DNA of 64,000 bases, from contig NZ_JACHGK010000013.1 in the NCBI RefSeq assembly GCF_014207535.1, positions 62,001 to 126,000 on the forward strand, in the 5' to 3' direction. The DNA comes from Bacillus benzoevorans (GTDB lineage Bacteria > Bacillota > Bacilli > Bacillales > Cytobacillaceae). Below are positions 25,530 to 34,521 of this stretch, in pieces; position 1 is the stretch's first letter; every line of letters starts with the position of its first letter. The notes beneath the pieces are model-generated. The model worked only from the letters and a program-made list of their open reading frames with translations, was not told where the DNA came from and made no database searches. Made by a program: the position numbers and the translations under genes.

Positions 25530-26501
25530 ATGAGTAAAAAAGTACTTGTTTTTGCAGAAACAAAAGATGGAAAGCTGCGTAATATTTCTTTCGAAGTAAT
25601 AACAGTAGCGCAAAAGTTATCTGAAGGTGGAGAAGTGATTGTTTCCCTCTTCGGAGCAGGAGCTTCTCAATATGTGCAAGAAGTCAGTGAATACGGAGCA
25701 AATAGAATATATCTTTTAGAAGATGAGGCATTGTCTGCGTATACAACAGATGCCTATACGCAAGCTTTATGTCAATTGGTCGAGGAAGTTGCCGCAGATG
25801 TCATTTTGCTGGGACATACAGCGATTGGAAAAGATGTTGCCCCAAGAGCGGCTGCAAGATTAGGGCTAGGCCTCGTATCAGATTGTACAGGTGTAGATGT
25901 AGAGGATGGCAAAGCAGTCTTTACTCGCCCGATTTATGCAGGGAAAGCTTTCCAAAAGAAAGTATTTAATGAAGGAAAAATCTTTGCCACCCTTCGTCCC
26001 AATAACTTTGACGTTGAGAAAAAACCTGCCCAAGCAGAAGTTGTTTCATTCCAGCCGGTTATTAAAGATATTAGAACGGTTGTAAAAGAGATTGTTCGCA
26101 AAACTGCAGGCGGCGTCGACTTAAGTGAAGCGAAAGTAATCGTTTCCGGCGGGCGTGGTGTCAAGAGCGAGGACGGATTCAAGCCGCTGCAGGAATTAGC
26201 TGATGTATTAGGCGGAGCGGTTGGAGCATCTCGCGGAGCTTGTGATGCAGAATATTGCGATTACTCATTACAAATTGGACAAACAGGAAAAGTAGTTACA
26301 CCTGATTTGTATATTGCTTGCGGGATTTCCGGTGCGATTCAGCATTTAGCTGGAATGTCCAATTCCAAAGTAATTGTCGCGATTAATAAGGACCCTGAAG
26401 CGCCCATTTTCCAAGCAGCAGATTACGGGATTGTCGGAGATCTTTTTGAAGTCGTGCCGCTTTTAACAGAAGAATTTAAAAAGGCACTTGTTACCGTTTA
26501 A
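25530..26501 (+). CDS. etfA: Electron transfer flavoprotein alpha subunit
   Basis: 323 residues. The C-terminal FAD domain carries VSGGRGVKSEDGFKPL, LGGAVGASRGACDAEY, QIGQTGKVVTPDLYIACGIS and IVAINKDPEAPIFQ, all diagnostic of ETF alpha. FAD sits in this domain and electrons leave to the membrane oxidoreductase encoded next. The start at 25530 is set by AAGGAGG; the frame opens six codons earlier without need. Same operon as EtfB. Confidence 0.96.
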   Translation: MSKKVLVFAETKDGKLRNISFEVITVAQKLSEGGEVIVSLFGAGASQYVQEVSEYGANRIYLLEDEALSAYTTDAYTQALCQLVEEVAADVILLGHTAIGKDVAPRAAARLGLGLVSDCTGVDVEDGKAVFTRPIYAGKAFQKKVFNEGKIFATLRPNNFDVEKKPAQAEVVSFQPVIKDIRTVVKEIVRKTAGGVDLSEAKVIVSGGRGVKSEDGFKPLQELADVLGGAVGASRGACDAEYCDYSLQIGQTGKVVTPDLYIACGISGAIQHLAGMSNSKVIVAINKDPEAPIFQAADYGIVGDLFEVVPLLTEEFKKALVTV

Positions 26502-26550
26502 ATTTGAGTAATCGTATTGATTAAATAGATATTACATTTACATGATTAAA

Positions 26551-26592
26551 GGAGCTGCCCCAAAAGCAAAGCTGGGACAGCCCCTTGTTTCT
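26551..26592 (+). terminator. Imperfect terminator between etfA and fadF
   Basis: GGAGCTGCCCC and GGGACAGCCCC arms (two mismatches) followed by TTGTTTCTT. Probably partial termination inside the gene set. Confidence 0.5.
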
Positions 26593-26678
26593 TCAATATT
26601 ATATACCTTTGCTGCTGTATATCTCATACATGCACTCTCCCAATAAAATATTTAAATGAACAATGGAGGATGAGCAAC

Positions 26679-28745
26679 ATGTTACAACTGCTGAATTTAC
26701 TTGCGTTCCTTGCTGTAACAGGATATGCAGTATATTTGTTTATCAATCTTGTATACACCCGAGTTTTATTTATAAAGCTTGGAAAACAATCAGAATTTGA
26801 ACCAAACTTGAAAGAACGAATAGGCACTGTATTAAGCAATGCCTTAGGCCATAAAAAATTATTCAAAGATAAGAAAAGCGGTCTGATGCATCTCGTCTTA
26901 TTTTATACCTTTTTTATCATTCAAATCGGACTCATCGAACTCATTATCAAAGGCTTTATTAAAGGGTATGAATTCCCCTTCGACGAGGCGCATAAATATT
27001 TTAGCCTGCTGCAGGAATGGGCCACGTTCCTCATGCTGCTGGCAGTTGCCTATGGGTTTTATCGCCGCTATGGTGAAAAGCTGAAGCGATTGCAATGGAA
27101 GCGTGACGGGAAAGCGGCATTTGTCTATATCGCCTTATGTACGTTAACCTTATCGATTCTCATTGCATTAGGATTCGAAGCGATTATGTTAAATCATGAA
27201 CCGAATCTTGTCTATGCACCATTCTCTGGCACCATTGCATTGTTGTTTTCCGGGATCGGCACAACAGCGGGAACGGTATTGTTTTACGTATTTTGGTGGA
27301 CCCACATGCTGACGGTATTCAGCTTCCTAGTGTTTGTACCACAATCAAAGCAATTTCATGAACTATTTGCGATGGTCAATATCTTTTTCAAAAAGCAAGG
27401 CCCTGTTGGAAAATTAAAGAAGATTGATTTTGAAGATGAAGAAGCGGAAGAGTTTGGTGTTGGGAAAATTGAAGATTTTACCCGCCATCAATTAATTGAT
27501 TTATACGCTTGTGCAGAATGCGGGCGCTGCACCAATATGTGTCCTGCTTCAGGTACAGGAAAAACACTATCGCCAATGGATCTGATGGTGAAAATGAGAA
27601 ATCATTTAACAGATAAAGGACAGGCTGTGACTTCCCGTAATCCATGGATGCCGGGGAATATTTTCGGATCCTCGGCACTTTTTCCGGCGCTGAGTCCAGC
27701 AGAGCGCGAATCAGCGGCAGCCTTAGAAATGCCAAGACTAATTGGCGATGTCATTACAGAAGAGGAATTATGGGCTTGTACCACATGCCGAAACTGTGAG
27801 GATCAATGTCCGGTCGGGAATGAACATGTCGATAAGATTATTGATTTAAGAAGATATTTAGTGATGACAGAGGGGAATGTGCCGCAAGAGGCAACCCGCT
27901 ATTTCCAAAATATTGAAAGACAAAGCAACCCATGGGGAATGAACCGCAAAGAACGGGTGAAGTGGCGCGAAGAGCGTGAGGATATTACGGTTAAGACGGT
28001 AAAGGAAACAGCAGAATTTGAGTATTTATTATGGGTCGGCTCGATGGGTTCTTTTGATAAGCGCAGTCAGAAGATCGTTCAATCCTTCGCGAAAATTATG
28101 AATGCAGCAGGGATTGAATTTGCGATTCTTGGTAATGACGAGCGCAATTCCGGTGATACTGCACGCAGAATGGGGAATGAGTTCCTATTCCAGCAATTAT
28201 GCGAAGAGAATATTGCTAATTTTCAAAAATACGATGTAAAGAAAATTGTTACGATCGACCCGCATGCTTACAATACGTTTAAAAATGAATATCCTGAGTT
28301 TGGCTTGGAGGCAGAGGTTTACCATCATACTGAATTAATTTGGCAATGGATTCAGGAAGGGCGAATCAAGCCGGAAAAGGAAGTAACCGAGGCTATTGCT
28401 TACCATGATTCTTGTTATATCGGGCGTTATAACGACATCTATGATATCCCGCGGCAAATTTTGAAGTCCATTCCGGGTGTGAAGGTTTTAGAAATGGAAC
28501 GCAACAAGTCAGACTCCATGTGCTGTGGTGCCGGTGGCGGCAGGATGTGGATCGAGGAAACCGAAGGGAAACGCATCAATGTGGAACGGACAGAACAAGC
28601 GCTGCGTCTCAATCCAACCACAATAGGCAGTAACTGTCCTTATTGCTTAACCATGTTAAGTGATGGCACAAAAGCGAAGGAAGTAGAAGAGCAAGTAAAG
28701 ACATTGGATATCGTCGAAATTGTAGAACGATCACTCGCAATATAA
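26679..28745 (+). CDS. fadF: FadF-type membrane iron-sulfur oxidoreductase
   Basis: 688 residues. About six membrane helices in residues 1-240 (nitrate-reductase-gamma-like) are followed by two [4Fe-4S] motifs, CAECGRCTNMCPA (~285) and CTTCRNCEDQCPV (~370). Two CCG-type heterodisulfide-reductase motifs (YHDSCYIGRYNDIYDIPR and CCGAGGGRMW) complete the layout. It moves electrons from reduced ETF to menaquinone, as in other Firmicutes fatty-acid oxidation systems. The ATG at 26679 lies 9 bases after GGAGG; an ATG touching that site is rejected. It depends on the EtfAB pair upstream. Confidence 0.93.
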   Translation: MLQLLNLLAFLAVTGYAVYLFINLVYTRVLFIKLGKQSEFEPNLKERIGTVLSNALGHKKLFKDKKSGLMHLVLFYTFFIIQIGLIELIIKGFIKGYEFPFDEAHKYFSLLQEWATFLMLLAVAYGFYRRYGEKLKRLQWKRDGKAAFVYIALCTLTLSILIALGFEAIMLNHEPNLVYAPFSGTIALLFSGIGTTAGTVLFYVFWWTHMLTVFSFLVFVPQSKQFHELFAMVNIFFKKQGPVGKLKKIDFEDEEAEEFGVGKIEDFTRHQLIDLYACAECGRCTNMCPASGTGKTLSPMDLMVKMRNHLTDKGQAVTSRNPWMPGNIFGSSALFPALSPAERESAAALEMPRLIGDVITEEELWACTTCRNCEDQCPVGNEHVDKIIDLRRYLVMTEGNVPQEATRYFQNIERQSNPWGMNRKERVKWREEREDITVKTVKETAEFEYLLWVGSMGSFDKRSQKIVQSFAKIMNAAGIEFAILGNDERNSGDTARRMGNEFLFQQLCEENIANFQKYDVKKIVTIDPHAYNTFKNEYPEFGLEAEVYHHTELIWQWIQEGRIKPEKEVTEAIAYHDSCYIGRYNDIYDIPRQILKSIPGVKVLEMERNKSDSMCCGAGGGRMWIEETEGKRINVERTEQALRLNPTTIGSNCPYCLTMLSDGTKAKEVEEQVKTLDIVEIVERSLAI

Positions 28746-28800
28746 TATGTAGAAACTTGGATAATATTGGAGCTATTTCAAAAAAGAGAGGGAAAAGTTT

Positions 28801-29577
28801 ATGGATTATCAAAATATTTTAGTAGAATTCGAGGACCGTATTGGCGTTATTAAGCTGAATCGGCCAGAAGTACGAAATGCTTTAGATGCCCAAACTCTGG
28901 CTGAAATGAGCCATGCTTTAGAGGCGCTGGAAAATAATGATGATATTGGTGTGATTGTGTTTACAGGGGCAGGGGAAAAGTCGTTTGCTGCCGGAGCCGA
29001 TATTGGCCAATTAAGACAAAAACAACCGAAGGATGCCCTTGTACCGGGAATGTCCGGTCTTTACCAAAAGATTGAAAACTGTCAAAAGGCTACCATTGCG
29101 GCGATTAATGGCTATGCATTGGGAGGCGGCTGCGAGCTGGCGATGGCATGTGATATTCGCATTGCCGCAGACCATGCGAAATTCGGTCTTCCAGAGCTTA
29201 ACTTATCGATTATTCCAGGTGCAGGCGGGACACAGCGATTGGCACGAATTATTGGCAAGGGAAGAGCCCTCGACATGATTTTGACGGGTGAACTACTGAC
29301 TGCAGCAAAAGCAGAAGACATCGGGTTAGTCTCAAAGGCAGTTCCAATGGAGGAATTATGGCCAACCGCAAAGGAAAAAGCGGACAAGATTTTAGCAAAA
29401 GGTCCATTGGCTGTAAGATTAGCGAAGGTTGTCATTAATCGCGGCTTTAACTCCGATATGGAAACAGCACTCATGATTGAAAAACTGGCACAGGCTGTCT
29501 TGTTTGGCTCCGAAGATAAGAATGAGGGCACACAAGCCTTTCTTGAGAAAAGAAAAGCCGAGTTCACCGGAATATAA
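28801..29577 (+). CDS. Enoyl-CoA hydratase
   Basis: 258-residue crotonase-fold enzyme. The oxyanion-hole segments are AAGADIGQL (~60) and INGYALGGGCELAMACD (~105), and the second catalytic Glu region is PELNLSIIPGAGGTQRL (~130). It hydrates the 2-enoyl-CoA made by the acyl-CoA dehydrogenase of the same cluster, completing the beta-oxidation set. The start has GAGAGGGAAAAG at suitable distance. Confidence 0.93.
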   Translation: MDYQNILVEFEDRIGVIKLNRPEVRNALDAQTLAEMSHALEALENNDDIGVIVFTGAGEKSFAAGADIGQLRQKQPKDALVPGMSGLYQKIENCQKATIAAINGYALGGGCELAMACDIRIAADHAKFGLPELNLSIIPGAGGTQRLARIIGKGRALDMILTGELLTAAKAEDIGLVSKAVPMEELWPTAKEKADKILAKGPLAVRLAKVVINRGFNSDMETALMIEKLAQAVLFGSEDKNEGTQAFLEKRKAEFTGI

Positions 29578-29633
29578 ATCGTTCTAAGTTATTTATTTTA
29601 TTAAGTGGTTTTGTTAACTATAACAGGCTTTTT

Positions 29634-29678
29634 TATTCCCAGATGAAGTAGGGTTAGTCCCCACCTCATCCGGGAATA
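29634..29678. terminator. Long imperfect hairpin after the beta-oxidation operon
   Basis: TATTCCC..GATGA..GT..GGG pairs with CCCCAC..TCATC..GGGAATA over most of 45 bases, with single-base bulges. It marks the operon end, although no T tract follows. Confidence 0.5.
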
Positions 29679-29751
29679 GATAATAAATTTATATCACTAT
29701 TATAGAAGAAGGTGGGAAATGGCAAAATGAGGCATTTTAACGAATAAGAAA

Positions 29752-29765
29752 TGAAAGCGTTTCCC
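29752..29765. promoter_or_regulatory. Candidate CcpA cre site before the MFS gene
   Basis: TGAAAGCGTTTCCC fits the cre consensus except for the final A. It is embedded in a GTGGGAAA (29712) / TTTCCCAC (29760) inverted pair. It would imply carbon catabolite repression of the transporter. Confidence 0.4.
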
Positions 29766-29857
29766 ACTTTTGTTGAAAGGCTTATTTTTAACTTTATTCA
29801 GAAAAATTCTCCAGCTTCTATAAGCAGTGGGATTAAAAAAGAAAGAGGTGTGAATGA

Positions 29858-31123
29858 ATGGCAAATTCTTCAGCTAGACCGCGTTTATGGATTATCGTAT
29901 TTATTTCATCATTTCTGGGACTTATGGTAGATGCCATGGATATTCAAATGCTTGCTTTAAGTCTTCCTCTATTAAAGGAAGAATTCAACATGAACAATAT
30001 TCAAGTGGGTTCACTTGGAACATGGACACTAGTTGGAATGGCTGCTGGAGGTCTGATGGGGGGCTGGTTGTCTGACCGACTTGGCCGAGTTCGAACGATT
30101 ACTTGGTCGATGATTATTTTCTCAGTTGGTACTGCGCTGCTCGTGTTTACTCAAAGCTATGAACAGTTCCTCGCAATTCGTTTCATATCCTCGTTTGGCT
30201 TAGGGGCCGAATATGCTGTTGTCAATATGCTTATGGCAGAATATGTACCGACGAAACGCCGTACGACGATATTAGGTACATTGCAAGCCGGGTGGTCCGT
30301 TGGTTATTTGGTAGCTACATTATTGGCTGGCTCCATCCTACCGGAGTATGGTTGGCGTCCATTATTTTTAGTCGCTTTAGCACCTGTCGCCCTAGCTATT
30401 TATATGAGATTTACGATTCCAGAGCCGGAAGGTTGGAAGCAAAGCGCAAGAGAGAAGGCTATGTTGAAACAGAATGAATGGACAAGCATCTTTAAGGAAT
30501 CTAAGGTAAGAAAAATGTTTATTTTGTGGTCAATAACATCTGTCCTTCTTCAGTTTGGCTATTATGGAGTGAATAATTGGCTTCCAAGTTATATTGTCAG
30601 TGATTTGGGCTATAACTTTAAGCAAATGACAAGTTATTTAGTCGGAACCTATATTGCGATGATTTTAGGGAAAATATTAGCGGGGTGGCTTGCAGATAAA
30701 TTTGGACGTAAAGCTCTATTTGTCGCTGGAACCATCGGTACAGCTGCAGCAATACCGATTATCGTTTATTTCCACAGTCCGGCCAATATCGTCATCTTAT
30801 TTACGCTATTTGGCTTCCTTATCGGGGTACCATATGCTGTGAATGCAACATATATGAGTGAAAGCTTTTCCACGAAAGTCCGCGGTACTGCGGTTGGGGG
30901 AGCCTATAATATTGGAAGATCGGGAGCTGCACTGGCACCGGTGTTGATCGGTGTAATCGCTACAAATTATTCGATTGGATTTGGTTTGTCTCTTATGGCA
31001 ATCTCTTATGTATTATGCGGTATTGTCCCTGCGTTGTTTATTCGGGAGAAAATATATGAGCCGTATGTGGAGCAAGCCTCGAACAATACGGCTGATTCCA
31101 GTAATAATAGTGTGAATTATTAG
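29858..31123 (+). CDS. MFS transporter, carboxylate/aromatic-acid type
   Basis: 421 residues, 12 predicted membrane helices. The loop 2-3 motif is GGWLSDRLGRVRTI, its repeat in loop 8-9 is AGWLADKFGRKALF, and an early helix has VDAMDIQMLALSLP, as in the acid-symporter (AAHS and related) subfamilies. It probably imports an organic acid fed into the adjacent beta-oxidation operon. AGAGGTG is 7 bases before the ATG. A candidate cre site lies upstream. Substrate unproven. Confidence 0.85.
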   Translation: MANSSARPRLWIIVFISSFLGLMVDAMDIQMLALSLPLLKEEFNMNNIQVGSLGTWTLVGMAAGGLMGGWLSDRLGRVRTITWSMIIFSVGTALLVFTQSYEQFLAIRFISSFGLGAEYAVVNMLMAEYVPTKRRTTILGTLQAGWSVGYLVATLLAGSILPEYGWRPLFLVALAPVALAIYMRFTIPEPEGWKQSAREKAMLKQNEWTSIFKESKVRKMFILWSITSVLLQFGYYGVNNWLPSYIVSDLGYNFKQMTSYLVGTYIAMILGKILAGWLADKFGRKALFVAGTIGTAAAIPIIVYFHSPANIVILFTLFGFLIGVPYAVNATYMSESFSTKVRGTAVGGAYNIGRSGAALAPVLIGVIATNYSIGFGLSLMAISYVLCGIVPALFIREKIYEPYVEQASNNTADSSNNSVNY

Positions 31124-31129
31124 AACTTT

Positions 31130-31166
31130 ACAGGGCAAGGGGAAAGGTACCTTGTCCCTGTTTGTG
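31130..31166 (+). terminator. Family B palindrome, terminator of MFS gene
   Basis: ACAGGGCAAGG and CCTTGTCCCTGT arms followed by TTGTGTT, 7 bases after the stop. Confidence 0.65.
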
Positions 31167-31174
31167 TTCATAGG

Positions 31175-31201
31175 GGGACAAGGGGACAGGCACCTTGTCC
31201 C
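31175..31201. repeat. Family B repeat
   Basis: GGGACAAGG and CCTTGTCCC arms around GGACAGGCA, adjacent to the previous copy. Confidence 0.75.
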
Positions 31202-31239
31202 TGTTGGGGATTATTCAACTTCTATCAATAAAATTGCAT

Positions 31240-31304
31240 AAAAAAAAGAGATTCTCATGTAAAATAGTTGCCGTCTCAAACAACATTTTACATAAGAATC
31301 TCTC
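31240..31304 (-). terminator. Long terminator of the CMD-family gene
   Basis: AGAGATTCTCATGTAAAAT and ATTTTACATAAGAATCTCT arms pair almost completely, with inner GTTG/CAAC. On the minus strand a T8 run follows. Strong Rho-independent terminator. Confidence 0.92.
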
Positions 31305-31327
31305 TTGAACAAGCATGACGCAATTAA

Positions 31328-31732
31328 TTAATTGTTTACTTTTACATCTCTTTGAGCAAAAACTTTTTTTGCGATCTTTAGTGCATTCAAGACACGCGGG
31401 AAGCCTGTATAAGGAATCAAGTGCACGATTGTTCCAATAATTTCCTTTGGAGTTAATCCAATGGTAAGTCCGACGTTGATATGCAGCTCCAATTGCGGCT
31501 CTGTTCCTAGAGTGACAAGCGAAGCGATGGTGCTCATCGTTTGTTGTTGTTTCGTTAAGCCCTCGCGTGAATAAATATCTCCAAAAGCAAATTCAACAAT
31601 AAAACTTTCTAGATCAGGTGCAAGGTCTTTAAATGCGGCTACAATATCCGCGTGTGTTCCAATTTCCTTGTTATCTGTTACAGTAATCTCATTCATAATA
31701 TCTAAACCACGTTGGTAACGTGTTTTTTCCAT
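31328..31732 (-). CDS. Carboxymuconolactone decarboxylase (CMD) family protein
   Basis: 134 residues of the AhpD-like CMD family: SREGLTKQQQTMSTIASLVT, then IGLTPKEIIGTIVHLIPYTGFPRVLNAL. The family includes gamma-carboxymuconolactone decarboxylase and peroxidase-like AhpD. The CxxC of AhpD is absent here, so a decarboxylase-like or other role is more likely. AGGGGG precedes the ATG. Monocistronic, between the beta-oxidation cluster and a LysR/permease pair; involvement in aromatic acid use is possible but unproven. Confidence 0.85.
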   Translation of the reverse strand: MEKTRYQRGLDIMNEITVTDNKEIGTHADIVAAFKDLAPDLESFIVEFAFGDIYSREGLTKQQQTMSTIASLVTLGTEPQLELHINVGLTIGLTPKEIIGTIVHLIPYTGFPRVLNALKIAKKVFAQRDVKVNN

Positions 31733-31854
31733 GTTATTTCCCCCTAAACATCATTTGTACTGTATTTAACAGAAATAACTATAACGCAGTTTTTGTTATT
31801 CGAAAAATACATATAGTTCATGCGATGCATTCCTTTTTTTCATAATTAACAAGG

Positions 31855-32724
31855 TCATTCCGCTGAAATGTACTTGATAAATTCACGAACTGCAGGGGAA
31901 GCGTGTTTCTTTTTTTTTGAAATAATTCCTAAATTCCAAGGAAAGCTCGGATGAAAAGGAATTGCCTTGATTAAATCTTGATCGACTTTATTTACAACTG
32001 GTTTTGGGAAAATCGAAATCCCTAAGTTTTCACCAACCATGCCGCTAATAAAACCCCACTCAGAAATCTCATAACCAATTTCCGGGTGAAAACCAGCTCG
32101 TTGGCATTCTTGGATAATAAGGTTATGAATATACGGATGCTTAAATAGAATGAAGGTTTCCTTCTGTAACTCTTTCATTTCAATTTTTTCCTTCTGCGCT
32201 AATGGATGGGAATGATGGACAAACAGCGATAGTTCGTCAAATACAAATGGAACAACATCAAATTCCTTTTCATCCACCGGCAGCATGACCACACCCAGAT
32301 CTAATAGTCCGTCTCTGACTTCCTGTATAACCTTTTGTGAATCATCTTCAGAGATTTTTATTTTGATATCAGGGAATAGCTGATTAAATCCCTTAATGAT
32401 TTTTGGGAAAAATAAAAAACCGATAATTGGCGGTATTCCAACTTTTATTTTCCCTTTTTTTAAGTTCATTAGATCATAAAGGTGGCTGGATAAATCATTC
32501 AGCGATTCCATAATCACCTCCCCTTCCGCCAAAACAATTTCCCCTGCATCCGTTAATTCAATTTTCTTTACGGAACGATCAATTAGTTCCATATTTAATT
32601 CTTCTTCCAAGCTTTTGACCACCTTACTGAGTGTAGACTGTGACAGGTGGAGGGATTTGGATGCTTTCGTAAAACTTTTGTATTTGGCTACTTCTATAAA
32701 GTAAGTAAGGTGACGTATGTCCAT
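31855..32724 (-). CDS. LysR-family transcriptional regulator
   Basis: 289 residues. The N-terminal HTH is diagnostic (MDIRHLTYFIEVAKYKSFTK, then LHLSQSTLSKVVKSLEEEL) and a periplasmic-binding-like effector domain runs from ~90. It resembles the CidR/YwbI branch by its opening residues. Start at 32724 with GGAG 9 bases upstream; the 14 upstream codons lack support. Divergent from the GntP-type permease 340 bases away, the usual LysR target arrangement. Confidence 0.92.
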   Translation of the reverse strand: MDIRHLTYFIEVAKYKSFTKASKSLHLSQSTLSKVVKSLEEELNMELIDRSVKKIELTDAGEIVLAEGEVIMESLNDLSSHLYDLMNLKKGKIKVGIPPIIGFLFFPKIIKGFNQLFPDIKIKISEDDSQKVIQEVRDGLLDLGVVMLPVDEKEFDVVPFVFDELSLFVHHSHPLAQKEKIEMKELQKETFILFKHPYIHNLIIQECQRAGFHPEIGYEISEWGFISGMVGENLGISIFPKPVVNKVDQDLIKAIPFHPSFPWNLGIISKKKKHASPAVREFIKYISAE

Positions 32725-33067
32725 GAATGGTATCTCCAATCTATGAAAAATATGCATGTTTTTCATTCCAATAGTTCATTTTACTCATATTTAAATGGGA
32801 TGTATACTAAAAGTGTGAACAATTTATGAACAAAAATATAAATGATAGGAGTGAAATGAAGAATCAATCATTTAAAAACAAAGAGCCTGAAATTACTGGG
32901 TACAACTAATGAAAGCGGTTTTAAAACGGATTTAAATATACAAAGTCAGGTCTTCAGGTATTGATAAATGGAAAGCCGAAATGTCCTAGTAAGATTATTT
33001 TGGCCGACCGTAAAATAAAACATTGCCTGCATTCCTAACAACTTGAGCATAAGGAGGTAGAAACTGC
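32725..33067. other. Divergent regulatory region with possible gene debris
   Basis: Promoters of the LysR and permease genes should lie here. An AGGAG-preceded ATG at 32857 opens a 17-codon frame that stops. Neighbouring frames (for example LGTTNESGFKTDLNIQS near 32900) look like the eroded N-terminus of an OsmC-like or similar protein. This is a weak resemblance only. Confidence 0.3.
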
Positions 33068-34387
33068 ATGGATACATTGGGAATATTGGGGATACTCTTA
33101 GGTATAGTAACAATTATTCTCTTTATTATTAAAAAGTTCAGTATCATCATTGCTGCACCGATAGCGACCATTGTCGTATTGCTGTTTAACGATGTACCCA
33201 TACTAGAGACCGTATTTGGCAAAGAAAATTCTTATATGACGGCACTAGCTGGGTTTGTTGCATCCAATTTCGCTATATTCTTATTAGGTTCCATACTCGC
33301 GAAATATATGGATAAAAGCGGGGCAACGGTTTCCATTGCCAATAAAGTATTGTCGTTGGTAGGAACCAAGAACCCGTACAACGCATTAGTGGCATTATTT
33401 ATTATTTCTGCCATTCTTACTTACGGTGGTATTAATGTATTCGTCATCATATTTGCCTTAATTCCAATGGCTAAACCGATCTTCAGACAACTTAATCTTT
33501 CTTGGAAATTAGTCACTATTCCTGTGTTTGGCGGGACTTCAACGTTCACGATGACGATGCTGCCCGGGGCACCTTCATTACACAATGTTGTACCTTCAAC
33601 TGCTTTGGGCACCACATTAACTGCTGCGCCGGTTATCGGAATCGTCACTTCCATTGCAGCCATTGTTTTCATACTTGTATTTATGAAATTCTCGTTGTCC
33701 AAAAGCTTGCGAAAGAACGAGACATTTCATGCGGATGAGAAGGTTGAAAGCAGTGATGAGACAACTAAACGTGAGATCCCATTATTTATTATCAGTTTAC
33801 TGCCTATCATCGTGTTATTGGGCATAATACTAGTATTCAGTTCTGTGAAAAACATTATTATTGTCGCTCTGATTGTTGCGATATTAATGAGTGCTATATT
33901 ATTCCGTAAACAAATACTTTCGCAAAAAGAGTTATTAAGCGAAGGTGCTAATGAATCGTTAGGATCAACGATTACAACTGGCAGTACCATTGCATTCGGC
34001 AGCATGGCTACAAGTGTTCCTGCGTTTAAGGGTGTATTTCAATTGATTCAATCCATTCCTGGGCCTCCCGTACTTTCATTAATGATTGGTACTGGTCTTA
34101 TAGGTGGTATTACTGCTTCAGCTGTGGGAGCAATCGGCATTTCTGTTGCGAATTTTGCCCCTGTCTATTTAGAAATGGGATTAGATCCGGAAACGGTTCA
34201 CCGGGCAATCGCCATCGGATCTGGAGCTCTATCCATTGTTCCATACTCTGGATTCTTGATAATATTTAACAATATAACGGGATTAACGATGAAAGACACC
34301 TACAAAAATGGATTTATCAGTATAAGTGTTACCCACTGGATCGCAATGGCCGTTATCGTTATCATGGCCCTCTTAGGCTTAGCTTAA
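33068..34387 (+). CDS. GntP-family permease
   Basis: 439 residues, about 11-12 hydrophobic helices. The pattern LTYGGINVFVIIFALIPMA, then MLPGAPSLHNVVPS and GAIGISVANFAPVYLEMGLD, is typical of the GntP gluconate/hydroxy-acid permease family. AAGGAGG is 11 bases before the ATG. It is divergent from a LysR gene and upstream of a beta-hydroxyacid dehydrogenase, which together suggest uptake and oxidation of a small hydroxy acid (for example 3-hydroxybutyrate, glycerate or 3-hydroxyisobutyrate). Confidence 0.85.
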   Translation: MDTLGILGILLGIVTIILFIIKKFSIIIAAPIATIVVLLFNDVPILETVFGKENSYMTALAGFVASNFAIFLLGSILAKYMDKSGATVSIANKVLSLVGTKNPYNALVALFIISAILTYGGINVFVIIFALIPMAKPIFRQLNLSWKLVTIPVFGGTSTFTMTMLPGAPSLHNVVPSTALGTTLTAAPVIGIVTSIAAIVFILVFMKFSLSKSLRKNETFHADEKVESSDETTKREIPLFIISLLPIIVLLGIILVFSSVKNIIIVALIVAILMSAILFRKQILSQKELLSEGANESLGSTITTGSTIAFGSMATSVPAFKGVFQLIQSIPGPPVLSLMIGTGLIGGITASAVGAIGISVANFAPVYLEMGLDPETVHRAIAIGSGALSIVPYSGFLIIFNNITGLTMKDTYKNGFISISVTHWIAMAVIVIMALLGLA

Positions 34388-34521
34388 CGATCTAACTGCA
34401 GGGTATTCTTGTTGCGAAATATTCAACGCTAACGAGGCATTAAGAACTTTATCCTAAAGTTTTTATGTGAAAGATGTCATTACTATAAAAAAGATAGATA
34501 ACAAAATAGGAGGAATTACAC

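Noticed and set aside
32857..32910. 17-codon peptide gene with AGGAG
   Set aside because: Too short and unrecognised; more likely the start of an eroded gene or chance.
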